A DNA stretch of 64,000 bases, from the NCBI GenBank assembly GCA_054661495.1, contig BAAFSQ010000013.1, forward strand, positions 1 through 64,000, read 5' to 3'. This document shows positions 23,019-38,688 of this stretch, piece after piece (within the stretch, counting starts at the first letter, position 1; every line of letters begins with the position of its first letter). Under the pieces are notes generated by a model. That model made no database searches. It was not told the DNA's origin and saw only the letters and a program-made list of their open reading frames with translations. Made by a program: the position numbers and the translations under genes. Source of the DNA: Zygophlyctis sp. KS116 (lineage: Eukaryota > Chytridiomycota).

Positions 23019-24040
23019 ATGAAGGTGCGATGGTACAATGCAAACAAGATCTTTAGATCAAACGGAGATGAGTATGTCCGATTTCAGAACAAAAGATCAA
23101 CAGGATTTAAAGGCTTGAATGATTCATCATCGAGGATTATTGGGCTTTTGGTATTTGAAATTATAGCTTATTGAAGGGAATGATTGGTTTGGGAACATTT
23201 GCATATATTCAACTCAATCAGGACACAGTTCCGATCACTGGAAGGAAGAGATTTATGACAGTAGATAAGAAAACAGAAACATATTTTGGACAAATGGTAT
23301 TTGAATAAGGAATTGACAATAGAGCTCTAACATGGTTCTTCATGAATATGGTCATCAGATATTACCTGCGAATCATCCAAAGTCTCGTTATGTTCAAAAG
23401 ATTGCATATAAACTCTTGAGGGCAAATAATCTTATGGATGAAACTGATTGGAAGATCTTTGTCGTGGAAGATAATTCTATAGTCAATGCATTTGTAACTC
23501 CTGATGGTGTAATTGTGGTTTTTAGTGGGATAATGAAGGTTGCTGAAAATGAAGATGGATTGGCAACTGTTTTAAGTCATGAAATAGCGCACAAGTTTGC
23601 CAGACATCATGCAGAACGATTGTCACAGCAGAAGCTAACTGGATTTTTAAGGTTTTTACTATCTGCTTTCTTTGATATTCCTGCTGTTCCAAGTGCAGTT
23701 GGGATAGAGCTGCTTTTACATAAGCCAAATTCTAGAAAACATGAATCAGAGGCTGATAGAATCGGTCTCGAATTTATGATTAATGCATGCTATAATCCAG
23801 AAGAAGCAGTTCCTCTTTGGCGTCGAATGTCTAAACTTTCTGGTGACGGGGCAGTGCCAGAAATTTTAAGTACTCATCCATCAAGTGGTAAATGATCTAG
23901 TTTAATCAATAGAAACTCGAATATCAAGTTTTAAAGAGTGGATGCCAGAAGCTATTAATAAGTATGAGGCTAGAGGATGTTTGAAAGTAAGTATTTTCAG
24001 AGCTAAACTTTGCAGAGTTCCTCATTTTTCGGACAAATGA
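23019..24040 (+). CDS. OMA1: Oma1-like mitochondrial inner-membrane metalloprotease
   Basis: Exons 23019-23150, 23177-23296, 23323-23887, 23913-24040; introns 25-26 nt; 314 aa. M48-family zinc protease: HEIAH (zinc ligands and catalytic Glu, about residue 170) and the third ligand in ESEADRIGLEFM; before them PITGRKRF and VNAFVTPDGVI typical of Oma1. A hydrophobic segment near residues 43-60 would anchor it in the inner membrane; the basic N-terminus suits a targeting peptide. In yeast and animals Oma1 responds to stress and cleaves OPA1-type dynamins; the window also holds a Mgm1/OPA1 gene at 62.8 kb, though far away. Ends with WMPEA.NKYE. Confidence 0.92.
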
Positions 24041-24073
24041 ATCGCTTTAAATCTTTTTAAAAATCTTTTTTAT

Positions 24074-25831
24074 TCAGGATGATGACGAAGCATTGTTTAA
24101 AGCCGCCTGTTTTTTGAAAATTTCAGGATGTTGATTCATGTAGTTTATGGCGTACTCGTCTGCTCCATGAAGAACAAAAGTATGATTATAAAATGTTACT
24201 TCAGCCCCTTAATATTATTATTATTTAATTCTTACCCAAGTAAAAATCTTGAGGTTCAAAGTATGAAACACCATCGGGCTTTTTAATTCTGCTTTTAGCC
24301 AAGAATTTGCCTGATAAAATTCCACTATTTCTAGATTTTGGTTCAAAAACTGATATATCATCATCCGCCAAGAATAAGGAGATAACAAAACGACGATCAC
24401 GGTCAACTTGCTTTGTCGTTTTTAAATGAGCAGCAAAACGAAGGTGAACACCATCGAACAAAACCATTTTTTTAAAGTCCTTTTTAGGAACATGATCATC
24501 GCCAATCAAAGGAACATGAGGTTTTTCGGGCTGTAGTTGCTGAGGAACGGGAACATCATAGTCTTCAATTCTAACAGGATTGAAGTTTTCCAATCCATAG
24601 TTTTCACGATAGAAATTCTTGGTAAATTCATCACAGTCACAAATCACAAATGGTCGGCCATACAAGTGCAGAATAGATCCAATAGTTAGATCTCGCTCAC
24701 TAAAAAAGTCTTGTGGATTTGTTCCTGGATTTTTGCCATTTACCCGAGACACTTGGGGACGTTTCGGTAAGCGGCATCTTCTTAAGAACAATGAATTACT
24801 TTGACGACCAGAATTTGCTGGAATTGATTCCTGAATTTCAATTGTATCATCTGAAAGGAAATAGTGCAAAACCATATGTCTAACATCTCCAAAAACAGAA
24901 TTTGTATCATCCCAAACGCAATAAAATCGCAGTACTCTTCTATCATTTTCCAAGAATTTTTTCAATGAAGAGTTTGGTACATATGGTCGGGTAGCTTTCA
25001 TCCTGGAAAGCAATTCTTTACGGCAAAGTTCATAAGGATCATCAGGAAACTCGGAATTATTTGGGACTTGAATATTTAACGTTTCTAAAAATTCCTTTGA
25101 AATCAATAAAGATCATTTCTTACCCGAGTAAACTGATCACAACCAATAATTTTGAATGTCCTTGCATAGAAAGTGACTTCTTTTTCCACATTAAAGTCAG
25201 ATACAACATAATGCTGCCCATTAGCAAGTTCAGATTTAGGAATTCTATGTCTTCTTATAAGTGTTCCTAGAATTAAGTAAACGTATAAAGTTACCTTGAG
25301 GGATCCCACTGTTTTCAGTTTTTGGCTCACTCACATGAACTGTGTCATCTTCCAGATAAAAATATATATTGACCCTGTAACCATGAATTGAAACGATTCA
25401 TACTTTCTTATTCTGTACTTTTCCTCTCTCTTTTCATGAACTGCTTCTTGAAAGTATCCATAAAATCTAAGAACCTAAATATGCTTTAGTGAATTCTCAG
25501 CTACCTTGCGATCGAAAGCAACCCATGCCGGAGCAGTCTCTGTAGATCCACTACTGTGCGGATAAATTTCCACTGATGTATGGACACGAGCTTCCGCTTG
25601 ACCGGGCAATGGAATGCCTCCTGATTGTTATAATCAAATAAATATTACCTATCCCAGGGGAAATAGATTGGAATATAGGTACTCCATTTCTGTAATCAAA
25701 TGCATGAGACTTTCGTTCATTCGGACGATTCTTGTATTATAAAATCGGACACTCACTTTATCTAAATCAAATCTATGTCCAGGAAGAAAAGGAAGTTGAT
25801 TTTGAATTTTTATCAAATTAGGATCAATCAT
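24074..25831 (-). CDS. EFHC: EFHC1/2 (Rib72)-like DM10-domain axonemal protein
   Basis: Eight exons: 25831-25757, 25730-25649, 25620-25505, 25474-25404, 25374-25295, 25266-25124, 25094-24236, 24207-24074; introns 26-30 nt; exactly 519 aa. Opens with the hallmark LPFLPG. Three DM10 domains follow, each with VLRF...F..D..SI.E and a GCDQFT / CDCDEFT / HGADEY ending. It stops right after the third DM10, so the C-terminal EF-hand region of human EFHC1 is absent. Family role: inner-wall protein of flagellar doublet microtubules. Convergent with OMA1, 33 bp apart. Confidence 0.93.
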
Positions 25832-25903
25832 TTTATAAAACTTGAAGTGACATCATCATATTGAAAAGGCCCGCATCGGCAGTTTATAAGACTGGAGGTG
25901 ACA

Positions 25904-27668
25904 TCACTTTCCATTCCCATCAGTTGCTTGTACAGACAATTGATGGTGATAAAAAGATGAAGTTTCTGTCTTTAGAAATTCTCGAAGACACATGGTAGCA
26001 TAGGCAGAAGTTGGCAAAGTGAATTTAAGAACAACTGCAAGGGATTTACCTTCTAAATCGGGCAAAGTATTTTCCTTTGAATTAGAGAGATCAATATCAG
26101 CATTAGGATCTTCATAAGAGACCAAACTCCATTCGAAATCTTTTGGTTTTACAAGGACTTTGCGGTACGAACCAGGCAAACTGAAATCTTTTTGCTTTCG
26201 ACGCATATCATTTGGATCAAATCCATGTGAGCACATAAATGTTTTGTATGCATCCATCATTTTATTCTCAGGGTATTTCACATCATAACCAGGTAAAGGA
26301 AGAACTAGATCATCAATTGAATAACGTGATAAATCGGATTCATTCAAAATAACAGAGATATGTCCATTTTTTGTTTTTTCTTCTTCCGAGAGATCATCCA
26401 CATTCTGATAGCGAGAAGTGTCAACTAAATCACCTACTTGTAGCTGATTGCCATATAATCGAATACGTTCAGTAGCCATTTCATTAAAAACATAACTTTG
26501 ATATGAATGAACATATAAAAGTCTAAGATTTCTAGGAATACTTTTAATAGCCCCTAACAAGTCTGAAGTTTTATTCTTTGCAAAAAATCCAAGAATAGAA
26601 CGTTCCGCAACACATCTTCTTGGAAACAATCCGAGGGCTTTTTTTGCATCCTTTGAATCAATCCAAATCTTTCGTGCTTCAGATACTTTATCATTATCTA
26701 AGATTAGCCGTAATCTATATACCTTCTGGCTTTGGTTGTAAAATTAAATTAATAGCATCCTCCCAATTATCCTTTAATAGACTTATTCCAGCTGAAAATG
26801 TTGGAATTGAATGTGTACCAAATCTCTGCATTCCAAAATAATTTAAAAACCCATTATTACGCAAGTTTTCTAAAGAAGCATTAATCATTTCTGGATCTGC
26901 TGGCTGAACATTTCTAATTGCAATTGAAAATCTATTTCCATGTAAATCTCCCAATTCTATCCTTGATGATCTATACTTAAAGTCTCCTACTTGAATTCCA
27001 ATTAATTTAGAATTCAAATCTGCCAAAGACTCTGCCAAAACCTTGTGTGCTGTAACTAACTGAGTTGTAATTGCCCTCTTATCTTTAGTTCCAGCAAATG
27101 TAAAAGTCTTTGATGGTCTTCTCAAGTAATTCGAGATGACATCCAAAGCCTCCATTGTATCTTTATTCTCCTTTACCATTGTAAATTGCAAAAACTCTCC
27201 TCCCTTTTCTTTCCAATTAACTCGATCATTTTTCCCTTTTTGAAGATCATTTTTCCCTTTTTCAAAAGTTATAGTATTATCTTGATTTGTAGATGTGTTT
27301 AAATGACTAAAAAACATTTTTGTAATATTATGAATATTAGTCCTTTGAGTTTTATCCATGATCGGATTTGACGATACAGATGCATCTGAAGTATTATCAA
27401 TTAAATCTTTAATTAATTGCATTGATTGATTTGGAACTATTTCCAAGATTTGACTTAATGCATCGTCCTTTGAAAGATTAGTAGAGTCTACTTTAACATC
27501 AGGAATGTAATCTTTGCAATGCAAATTCGAGACAATATCTTGCTGATCAACTTCATTCACCTTGAAGTCATTAAAGTGATGCTTCAAAATCCCAGAAATC
27601 CCTTGCATATTATTCAAGAATATCTTGATCCCATAATCCCGATCACTAGGCCCAGCGGTCATTTTCAT
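25904..27668 (-). CDS. PUS7: tRNA pseudouridine synthase Pus7 (TruD family)
   Basis: Exons 27668-26723 and 26697-25904, 25-nt intron, 579 aa. The catalytic Asp lies in FAGTKDKRAITTQ; NYFGMQRFG and the TRUD-domain signature LLYVHSYQSYVFNEM follow. Converts U to pseudouridine in tRNAs and some mRNA/snRNA sites. Several in-frame ATGs exist; I chose 27668, because longer versions run into the divergent gene that starts at 27740 and add unconserved sequence. The N-terminus has an FNDFKVNEVD block and a low-complexity linker with a KGKNDLQKGKND repeat. Confidence 0.93.
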
Positions 27669-27739
27669 TTTCTTTAGTGTTGGATGCATCACAAGAGAAA
27701 CACAAGAGCAAATTCTAACAAGTAGGTTCGACCAAGGAA

Positions 27740-28811
<1,072 letters not shown>

Positions 28812-28828
28812 TTAAATCATGAGTTAAG

Positions 28829-32220
<3,392 letters not shown>

Positions 32221-32396
32221 GTCCTCTGCAGTGGCTACTTTAGTATTCAGTGCCCGAAGTCAGCTTGAAAATTCAACTGAAGTTAAAATGAAAAGATTTT
32301 TAAAAAGTGATATTCTAATCAATACACAGTGAGAGTTTTTAGGGTGCCGACAGTTCCAATTCTTTGCATACCAATACGTCAAGTACCCTAGGCTGA

Positions 32397-33791
32397 TTAA
32401 GCGCCTTTAGTGGCCGTGCCTGAAGAAGCATTGGTTTGATTTTGGACAGCGCCCTCAGGTCTGTAGATTTTGTTACCATTTTTATCATAGTTGAAATAAC
32501 GTCCGGTCCCTGGCTCTTTAACCCACTCCTGGTCCCCTTCGACCAAGTCGGGTTTATAGCGAGCCACATCATTAGCGTCAAAATAATATAATAACCCTGT
32601 TGAATATTCCTTGTAGTACACTTTTCCCCCTTCTTTCAATTCAATCTTCATTTGACGCACGTCATTTTCATCGTAATATACTAAAGAGTCTAATATATCA
32701 TCGTGATAGTAATTGACCCCATTTTCCACAAGATCAGGTTTCCATTGAATTTCGCCTTGATCATCTTGGTACCAGTATTTTCCAGACTCTTTATCCAAGA
32801 TGTATCCAATCCCGTTCTCTACAATATCCGGCTTAAATTTGACATTTCCAGCCTGGTCAACAGAGTACAGTTTTCCAGATTCTTTATCCATGAAATAATC
32901 TGTACCGTTAATTACTTCATAAGGCTTCAATATAGTGTTGCCATTAGCATCAATACGGTAATATTCTCCGCTTTCTGGTTCCAAGATCCAACTAGAGTTG
33001 GAAACTTCAGTTTTACTTCCCAAAGAACCGTCAATATTTGAGATTGAAGAATTTTGCGAAGAATTTTGCGTAGCTGGCTTACAACTATCAGTGTTATCTT
33101 CTGCATAGTATTTGGGTTTTTCAGTTTGTATATCCAAGCAGTAATATTTCATAGATGTTTTGTTCAAATAATATGAAATTTGAGTATTTGGATCTAAAAT
33201 CAATTCAGGTTTGCCGTTGAATTGGAAGTCACTTGTGTCTGAGTAAACTAATTGCTCCGCCAATACGCCTGCTGCTCCAAAGTTGGGCAGTCCTGAAATA
33301 GGATCAATGGTAACATTTTTTTCGTTTCCATCTTCATCTTTAATAACTGTATACATGGTCTCCGCAATCAAAAATACTCCACTAACTGAAACTTCAACAA
33401 GGACTGCTGTTCTAAATGTTTCAGGAAATGTTTTAACGTATGTTGCCCAATTTAAAGCCTCTTCAGGTCCTTTTAACAATGTCTTGAGCTTTGAAACCAC
33501 TTTCAATACTGGTTTAGCTTTAGAAATTTTCGATAGGAAGCTTGAAGATGGAACAACCTCCTTAAATGATTTATAAGACTTTTTAACTATTGCTGGACGA
33601 AAAATCTTGAAAGATTTTGTTACCGAGCTCTTCAATACCTCCAATGTTAGACGTTTGACTCCATTTGTGACTCCAGGTTTAACAATCTGCGTTACTACTC
33701 CCCTCCGCTTAAGGGCAGTTTGGGGATTTGGAATTCGAACGAGATTGGCTGTTACTAATGATACAAGTAATGCTATTATGAAAGATTTCAT
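32397..33791 (-). CDS. Secreted protein with six aromatic/acidic repeats
   Basis: Single exon, 464 aa from ATG 33791, which gives a clean signal peptide (MKSFIIALLVSLVTA). A dibasic KRR follows near residue 29. The N-terminal half is basic and helical. The C-terminal half (about residues 270-450) is six tandem units of about 25-30 residues built on Y..D..SG..Y..D..G....KPD(L/I)VENG, rich in Tyr/Trp/Asp; these resemble the aromatic beta-hairpin repeats of OCRE or carbohydrate-binding proteins but match none exactly. The tail is Asn/Thr/Ser-rich. Probable wall, coat or host-surface binding protein (inference). A decayed copy of its 5' end lies just upstream at 34080-34226. Confidence 0.8.
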   Translation of the reverse strand: MKSFIIALLVSLVTANLVRIPNPQTALKRRGVVTQIVKPGVTNGVKRLTLEVLKSSVTKSFKIFRPAIVKKSYKSFKEVVPSSSFLSKISKAKPVLKVVSKLKTLLKGPEEALNWATYVKTFPETFRTAVLVEVSVSGVFLIAETMYTVIKDEDGNEKNVTIDPISGLPNFGAAGVLAEQLVYSDTSDFQFNGKPELILDPNTQISYYLNKTSMKYYCLDIQTEKPKYYAEDNTDSCKPATQNSSQNSSISNIDGSLGSKTEVSNSSWILEPESGEYYRIDANGNTILKPYEVINGTDYFMDKESGKLYSVDQAGNVKFKPDIVENGIGYILDKESGKYWYQDDQGEIQWKPDLVENGVNYYHDDILDSLVYYDENDVRQMKIELKEGGKVYYKEYSTGLLYYFDANDVARYKPDLVEGDQEWVKEPGTGRYFNYDKNGNKIYRPEGAVQNQTNASSGTATKGA

Positions 33792-33812
33792 TTGATTCAA
33801 AATAATGAAAGA

Positions 33813-33823
33813 TTTTGCGGCAC
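33813..33823. promoter_or_regulatory. GTGCCGCAAAA motif upstream of the aromatic-repeat gene
   Basis: On the minus strand this GC-rich island lies about 22 bp before the ATG at 33791 and resembles the motif before other secreted-protein genes of the window (54654, 55705, 57166) and LEA2 gene B (20680). Confidence 0.3.
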
Positions 33824-34079
33824 TCAACGGCAGTTTAGGCGGCATTCTCAACTAGCCGTGAATGATGGTACATCTGCTCTGAGATGAATTTCTAATTTTC
33901 AGAAAATGTCTTATTATGTATGGCGTTAGTTTAATGATATGGCGATACCATACTGATGTAGAATAAACGGAAGTACGTTAAACGGTTGTCAAAAAAAACA
34001 ATCAGTCTCTTTGCAATTTATTCAAGCAGTTTGGATCTTAGCCAGATCTTAATGGATGATTTTAGTGTTAACAAAGTCA

Positions 34080-34226
34080 TCTGTTTAAACCCATGTTTTC
34101 CGGCAATGTTTATTACTGGTTTCACCTTCTATAATATTGAAGTTGAAAAATCTATATCCAGTTGATACTTGAGATATAGTAGATGCTACTAATGATGCAA
34201 GTAATGCCAAAAAATATTGATTTCAT
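34080..34226 (-). pseudogene. Decayed 5' copy of the aromatic-repeat secreted gene
   Basis: Reading the minus strand from ATG 34226, the DNA starts atgaaatca and then follows the neighbouring gene's signal-peptide codons (gcattacttg.atcattagta), but one frame off after an indel, and it stops early. In the shifted frame it reads ALLASLVAST, against ALLVSLVTAN in the live gene. After about 60-150 bp the similarity is lost. The rest of 33792-34334 shows no gene. Confidence 0.5.
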
Positions 34227-34334
34227 CTTGTTTGAAACGATATTGGTCAATTGTTAATACTGACTGTATCGATTAAGAAATTTAAAAATATCGATTTATT
34301 TCCTTCTACTGTTGGAATAACTATTTCTAAAAGT

Positions 34335-37300
34335 CTATCGACTAATGAAATCAACTTTCCATTTGGATTGTTGCAGAATAGGTGGCGTTTTCTGCTCTGG
34401 AATTTCAGTTAATGACATGGGATCGTTGATCCATTTAGATTTGATTTCATCCAGCGTCAGCTTATTGACTTCAATAAATATTTCTGGAATAGATTCCTTC
34501 ATTAGATCAATTAAATCACTAAACTCGGTTTGTAAAGCTTTCGCTTCTGAAAAGTATCCATGAACAATCATAAATCGAATGCGACCTCCGACGTCAACTA
34601 GAAAGTTATTTGCCAACTTATGATTTACCTTGGAGATCATTTCCTTTCTCAATATGTTTTCTGAGTGATTCTGTTAGGAATTCTTCTTGGAATGCTTCAA
34701 CCTTTCCAGCTGCCTTTTTTCTCTCCATCTTACGCTTTTGCTTCGCAGTTCGAGCTGTTCTTGAAGACATATTCGAAAGAGAAGTCCCTGAAATAAATGT
34801 AGTAGCCATAGAAGAAGTGTCAGATTGAAGATCAATATTTTCTAGATTTGGATCATTAGCAAACTCCTTTTTTCTAGCATTTTTCTTTCTAACTTGAGAT
34901 ATTCTTTCTTTATCTCTCTTAAAACTGGTAGACAAGTCATAGATATCATCCCGTAAATATTTTAATGATTCTAGCATTTTTGGCTGGATTAAATTTTTCA
35001 TTACTTCTGGAATATTGTGCTTCATACCAATTCGAACGGCTTCATTCCAGTATCCCCCTAGAGATAGTATTTCGATTGCTAAACTGATATCCGATTGATA
35101 ATCCATCGCAACACGAGCTGCGTGATGGTGCTTATTAGCTTCCAACAGACTTTTGATGATTTCAGATCCCATTTTGAATAATTCTTCGTCAGAATAGTTG
35201 AGTATATGTGCTACTGTAAATGCTTCTTGCCATGATAATGATTTCTTGTAACAATCTAATGACTTACTTTCATTCTTCGCAAGCAAATACAAAGCTGCAG
35301 CTTCTTCGAACTCTTCATTTGTTTCTAAATATTCCGCATAATGTATTAGAGCCCTAAAATAGTTTCTCTGGTCATTAGCAAAAATGTCCAACGCAGGCTT
35401 ATATAGGCCGTGCTGTTTGATATAGTCAAATGACTTTTCGATGTCGCCTAGAATTTAATACAATATAGCTTACCAGAAAGGACTAAGTTTTTTAACGCCT
35501 TTTCAAAACGACCGAGGTGATCGTCAATTGTAAACCGTTGCAAATTTTCTTCCAGTTTCTTCAAACTGTTTAGAAATTGTAGGTAATCCCTAGGATCCTT
35601 TTTATTAAATATTTAGAAAAAATTACCTTTTGTGAGTTTTGAGCGACCATAACTACGAGTTCAAAATCGTAGACACCCAGGGCGAAATCAAAGAGTTTAT
35701 TGGGATCAGCTAGAAATATCAGATATTTAATTGCTTCGTCGGCATATTCTGCACCTTTTGTTTCTTTCAAGTTTAGGATTTTCCTTGTGGCGTTTTCGAG
35801 ATCTGGCGGTGATTTTTTTGACAAGCCAGTCAAGATTGAAGTGGTGTATTTATCTTCATTTAAACTTTCTAAAGTAGAAACGATTAAATCACATACAATA
35901 TTGGTTTTTTCACTCGCGTCCAAGCCATTATCGCCATTTTCAAAACTACTCTTGTAAATCGTTTGGGTCACATTTTCATTCTTCAAAGAAGCTATCAAAA
36001 GATTAATATGTTCCGGATTTTCAATTTGTCCCAAAACGATCCTAATATCTCTAACAAAGGCTTCCATGTCATAATCAATCAATAAATTAAGATCAAGGCG
36101 ATTTTTTCGACAAATCAAGAATGCTGGCAAATATTCCTTATTTTTCAAAAGAGACTTAATTTGTTCCAACAGTAGGGCACGTGGGCAAACTGTCTCCAAA
36201 TTTCCTCTTGGCATTTGGAAAATAATTTTAGTATCATCTGGAAGGGCGATTACTATTTGCGATCCTATTTCTACTCTTCGAAGTTGATCATTGTAAGGAG
36301 ACGGATCCATTGTATCTAAATCAACATCTAAATAAGTCAACCAAGTGCGTACACATACCTTGAAAACTTGCTTTCCTGGGTAACAAGCATAACTTATGTG
36401 AAAAAGTTGTATAAAGAATATGTCGATTGTGTAAAAAATAGGATGTACATTCTGAAGAAAGTAGCTTCTGATTAAAATAGAGCTTATTGGACTCTGTAAG
36501 CCCTATATAAGCAACTTCTGAGTTTTCCATCCCAACAGTCAGTGAAGTAAACCAAGAGCAAACTTCTGGGAAAGATTCGCAGCACATTTTGGATATTGTA
36601 GTTTCGGCACCTATTTCCAATTCGAAAATCATTCCTTCTTCGTCAAGTACAAGTATATGACCTAGGCTGCTAATGTGTAGACGAACCACGTTCTGATGAC
36701 TGACACGAACTAATTCTCTGTTGGTCACATAAACTTTTGACTCTTCTTCCTTAATTTTTAACACAAGCACCCCATCATAACCTTCATTCTTATGGTGAAC
36801 AATAGCTACGACGAGATCTTTTCTCGCCCAATGTACTTGTCGATAATGAAAAGATTCTTGATCTTTAAGACTCAAAGTCCCTATCAATATTGGTAATTGA
36901 ATTTTCGGACAATCAATTTGACTTTTGAAAAAATATAGCTGGTCATCATTCAACATAACACATATATCATCACCATTACCAGTTCCTAGGAAAGAAACAT
37001 GTGATATAGGTCGTGGTAGTTCAAGAGATAATGAAGACATTGGCGGAGGTACATTTTGAATCCTAAACGGAGTCATCTTTAGAGAGCTCCCATCTACAAC
37101 TGCTACTGTTCCGGGGTTTTCTGAAGTTAAGCTTGTGCTAACATATACGTCCTTTACAAACTTCATTCGATGATAAATTCCAGAAACTGTAACATAGTGA
37201 ATTAATAAAGGCTGTAAAGGATCCCAATAAAATTTCAATAAACCATCAGAGGAATTAAACGTTATCGAATGTTTTAAATACCAATGATAGTTACCAGAGC

Positions 37301-38274
37301 TCCAAAATTGCAACTCTAAATTTTAATAAAGCCCATAACATACCATATGAATTTAAAGAAGGAATAAAAATTTGTAGTGCAAGTCCAGTTGAATCACAAT
37401 TCCATGAAACTTCATTAACAATACAGTCGCTTGTTCGCAAAGAAAATTCTCGATGTTTCAAACCATTTTTTTCAATTAAAACAATATTATGAAGATTTGG
37501 TAGTTTTTGGGATGAAGTGATCCAATTTCCACTAGGTCTCCAAGCAACTGCATGCTCAAGACTTGATAACTTTATGTAAAATCCAAAAATTAATATTTAC
37601 CTCTTCACTCTCTGAATGCAATCCACCCATTCTATTATAAACCTTTAAAGATCTTCTATCTCCTTTAACAAATGATACTACAAAATATTCTGCATCTGCT
37701 CTCCAAGAAACTCTAATATTCCCATCATCATTTTCAGAAAGTTTCCCAACTGATTTAACAAGTGCAGCAGCCTTTCCTTCTGATCCATGAAACTGAGTTT
37801 CCTTTTTTCCCCAACCTAGAGCCACTAAATTTTCTAATGGAACCGAATCATTATCCAAGTCTGATTCATTTAAAACCTGAAAATCTGGAGATAACAATAT
37901 CAGTTTATTTTCTCCAGTAATAATCACAATGACGGATTCATCCGGACTCCATTGAAAAACCTATTATAATAAGTAATTTTAAATTGTAATACCTTTATGC
38001 CCATATCAATCTCACCCATTTTTGACCATGTCTGATCAGTATATGTAAATATTTCATTTGTAGTTGCAATAACCCAGATCCCATCAATGACAAGAAAATA
38101 AAAAGAAATAATATCTTTTATAAAATGTGGCACCTCAATGACAGAGTTTGCATTTTTAGAAAATATCCGATCGCCTGCCTTTGAAAGAAACCAAATGTTT
38201 CCATCCCCATCAAATGACATGAGTGATGCATTATTATGTGATTGGGAGTATGAATGCACTGTCCAACTTTTCAT
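34335..38274 (-). CDS. ELP1: Elongator complex protein 1 (Elp1/IKAP)
   Basis: Eight exons: 38274-37993, 37960-37601, 37569-37344, 37315-36359, 36327-35627, 35597-35474, 35447-34629, 34597-34335; introns 26-32 nt; exactly 1243 aa. The N-terminal half is the WD40-like double propeller (VSWRADAEYFVVSF, WSPDES). The C-terminal half is the TPR-like solenoid with the hallmark FQMPRGNLETVCPRALLL and AQKDPRDYLQFLNSL. A basic patch RKKNARKKEF is near the end. It is the scaffold of Elongator, which modifies wobble uridines in tRNA (xcm5U). Start ATG 38274; the divergent LSM7 gene begins 92 bp away. Confidence 0.95.
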
Positions 38275-38301
38275 CTTGCAGACTATTGAGGGTTTCAATT
38301 G

Positions 38302-38336
38302 CAAAATTTGTAAAATTTGTAAAATTTGTAAAATTA
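38302..38336. repeat. AAAATTTGT microrepeat between ELP1 and LSM7
   Basis: The nonamer aaaatttgt is repeated three to four times in the 92-bp divergent spacer. Probably replication slippage; its location in a bidirectional promoter makes it length-sensitive. Confidence 0.6.
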
Positions 38337-38366
38337 TTAGTCTTAAAGGCTTATAAGATCCTTAAA

Positions 38367-38679
38367 ATGAAATCGCAAAAGAAAGCTCCGATTCTAGATC
38401 TGCAAAAGTATTTAGATCAGGAGATTCTGGTAAAATTCCAGGGTGGAAGGGTAATTCAAGGTACTCTAAAGGGATGGGATCCGCTGCAGAATCTAGTCTT
38501 GGATCAGGCGATCGAACTGATAAGAGATCCAAATGATGAATACAAATTACTTGATAAAAGTAGGAAATTGGGACTTGTAGTGTAATTTCTAAATTTCTAA
38601 TTATAGATCTCGTGGACCTGCAGTATCTGCTATTTATCCCTTGAAAGGAACAGAGTCAATAGATAATCCATTTCTTTAA
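38367..38679 (+). CDS. LSM7: U6 snRNA-associated Sm-like protein Lsm7
   Basis: Exons 38367-38581 and 38607-38679, 25-nt intron, 95 aa, the normal Lsm7 length. Sm1 motif VKFQGGRVIQGTLKGWDPLQNLVLD and Sm2 LGLVVSRGPAV; the Sm2 motif is completed only across the intron. Part of the Lsm1-7 (mRNA decay) and Lsm2-8 (U6 snRNA) rings. Confidence 0.95.
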
Positions 38680-38688
38680 TGTTGACTC

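Noticed and set aside
38223-38366. An N-terminal extension of LSM7
   Set aside because: It runs through the AAAATTTGT microrepeat and overlaps ELP1; Lsm7 proteins start at the M of 38367.
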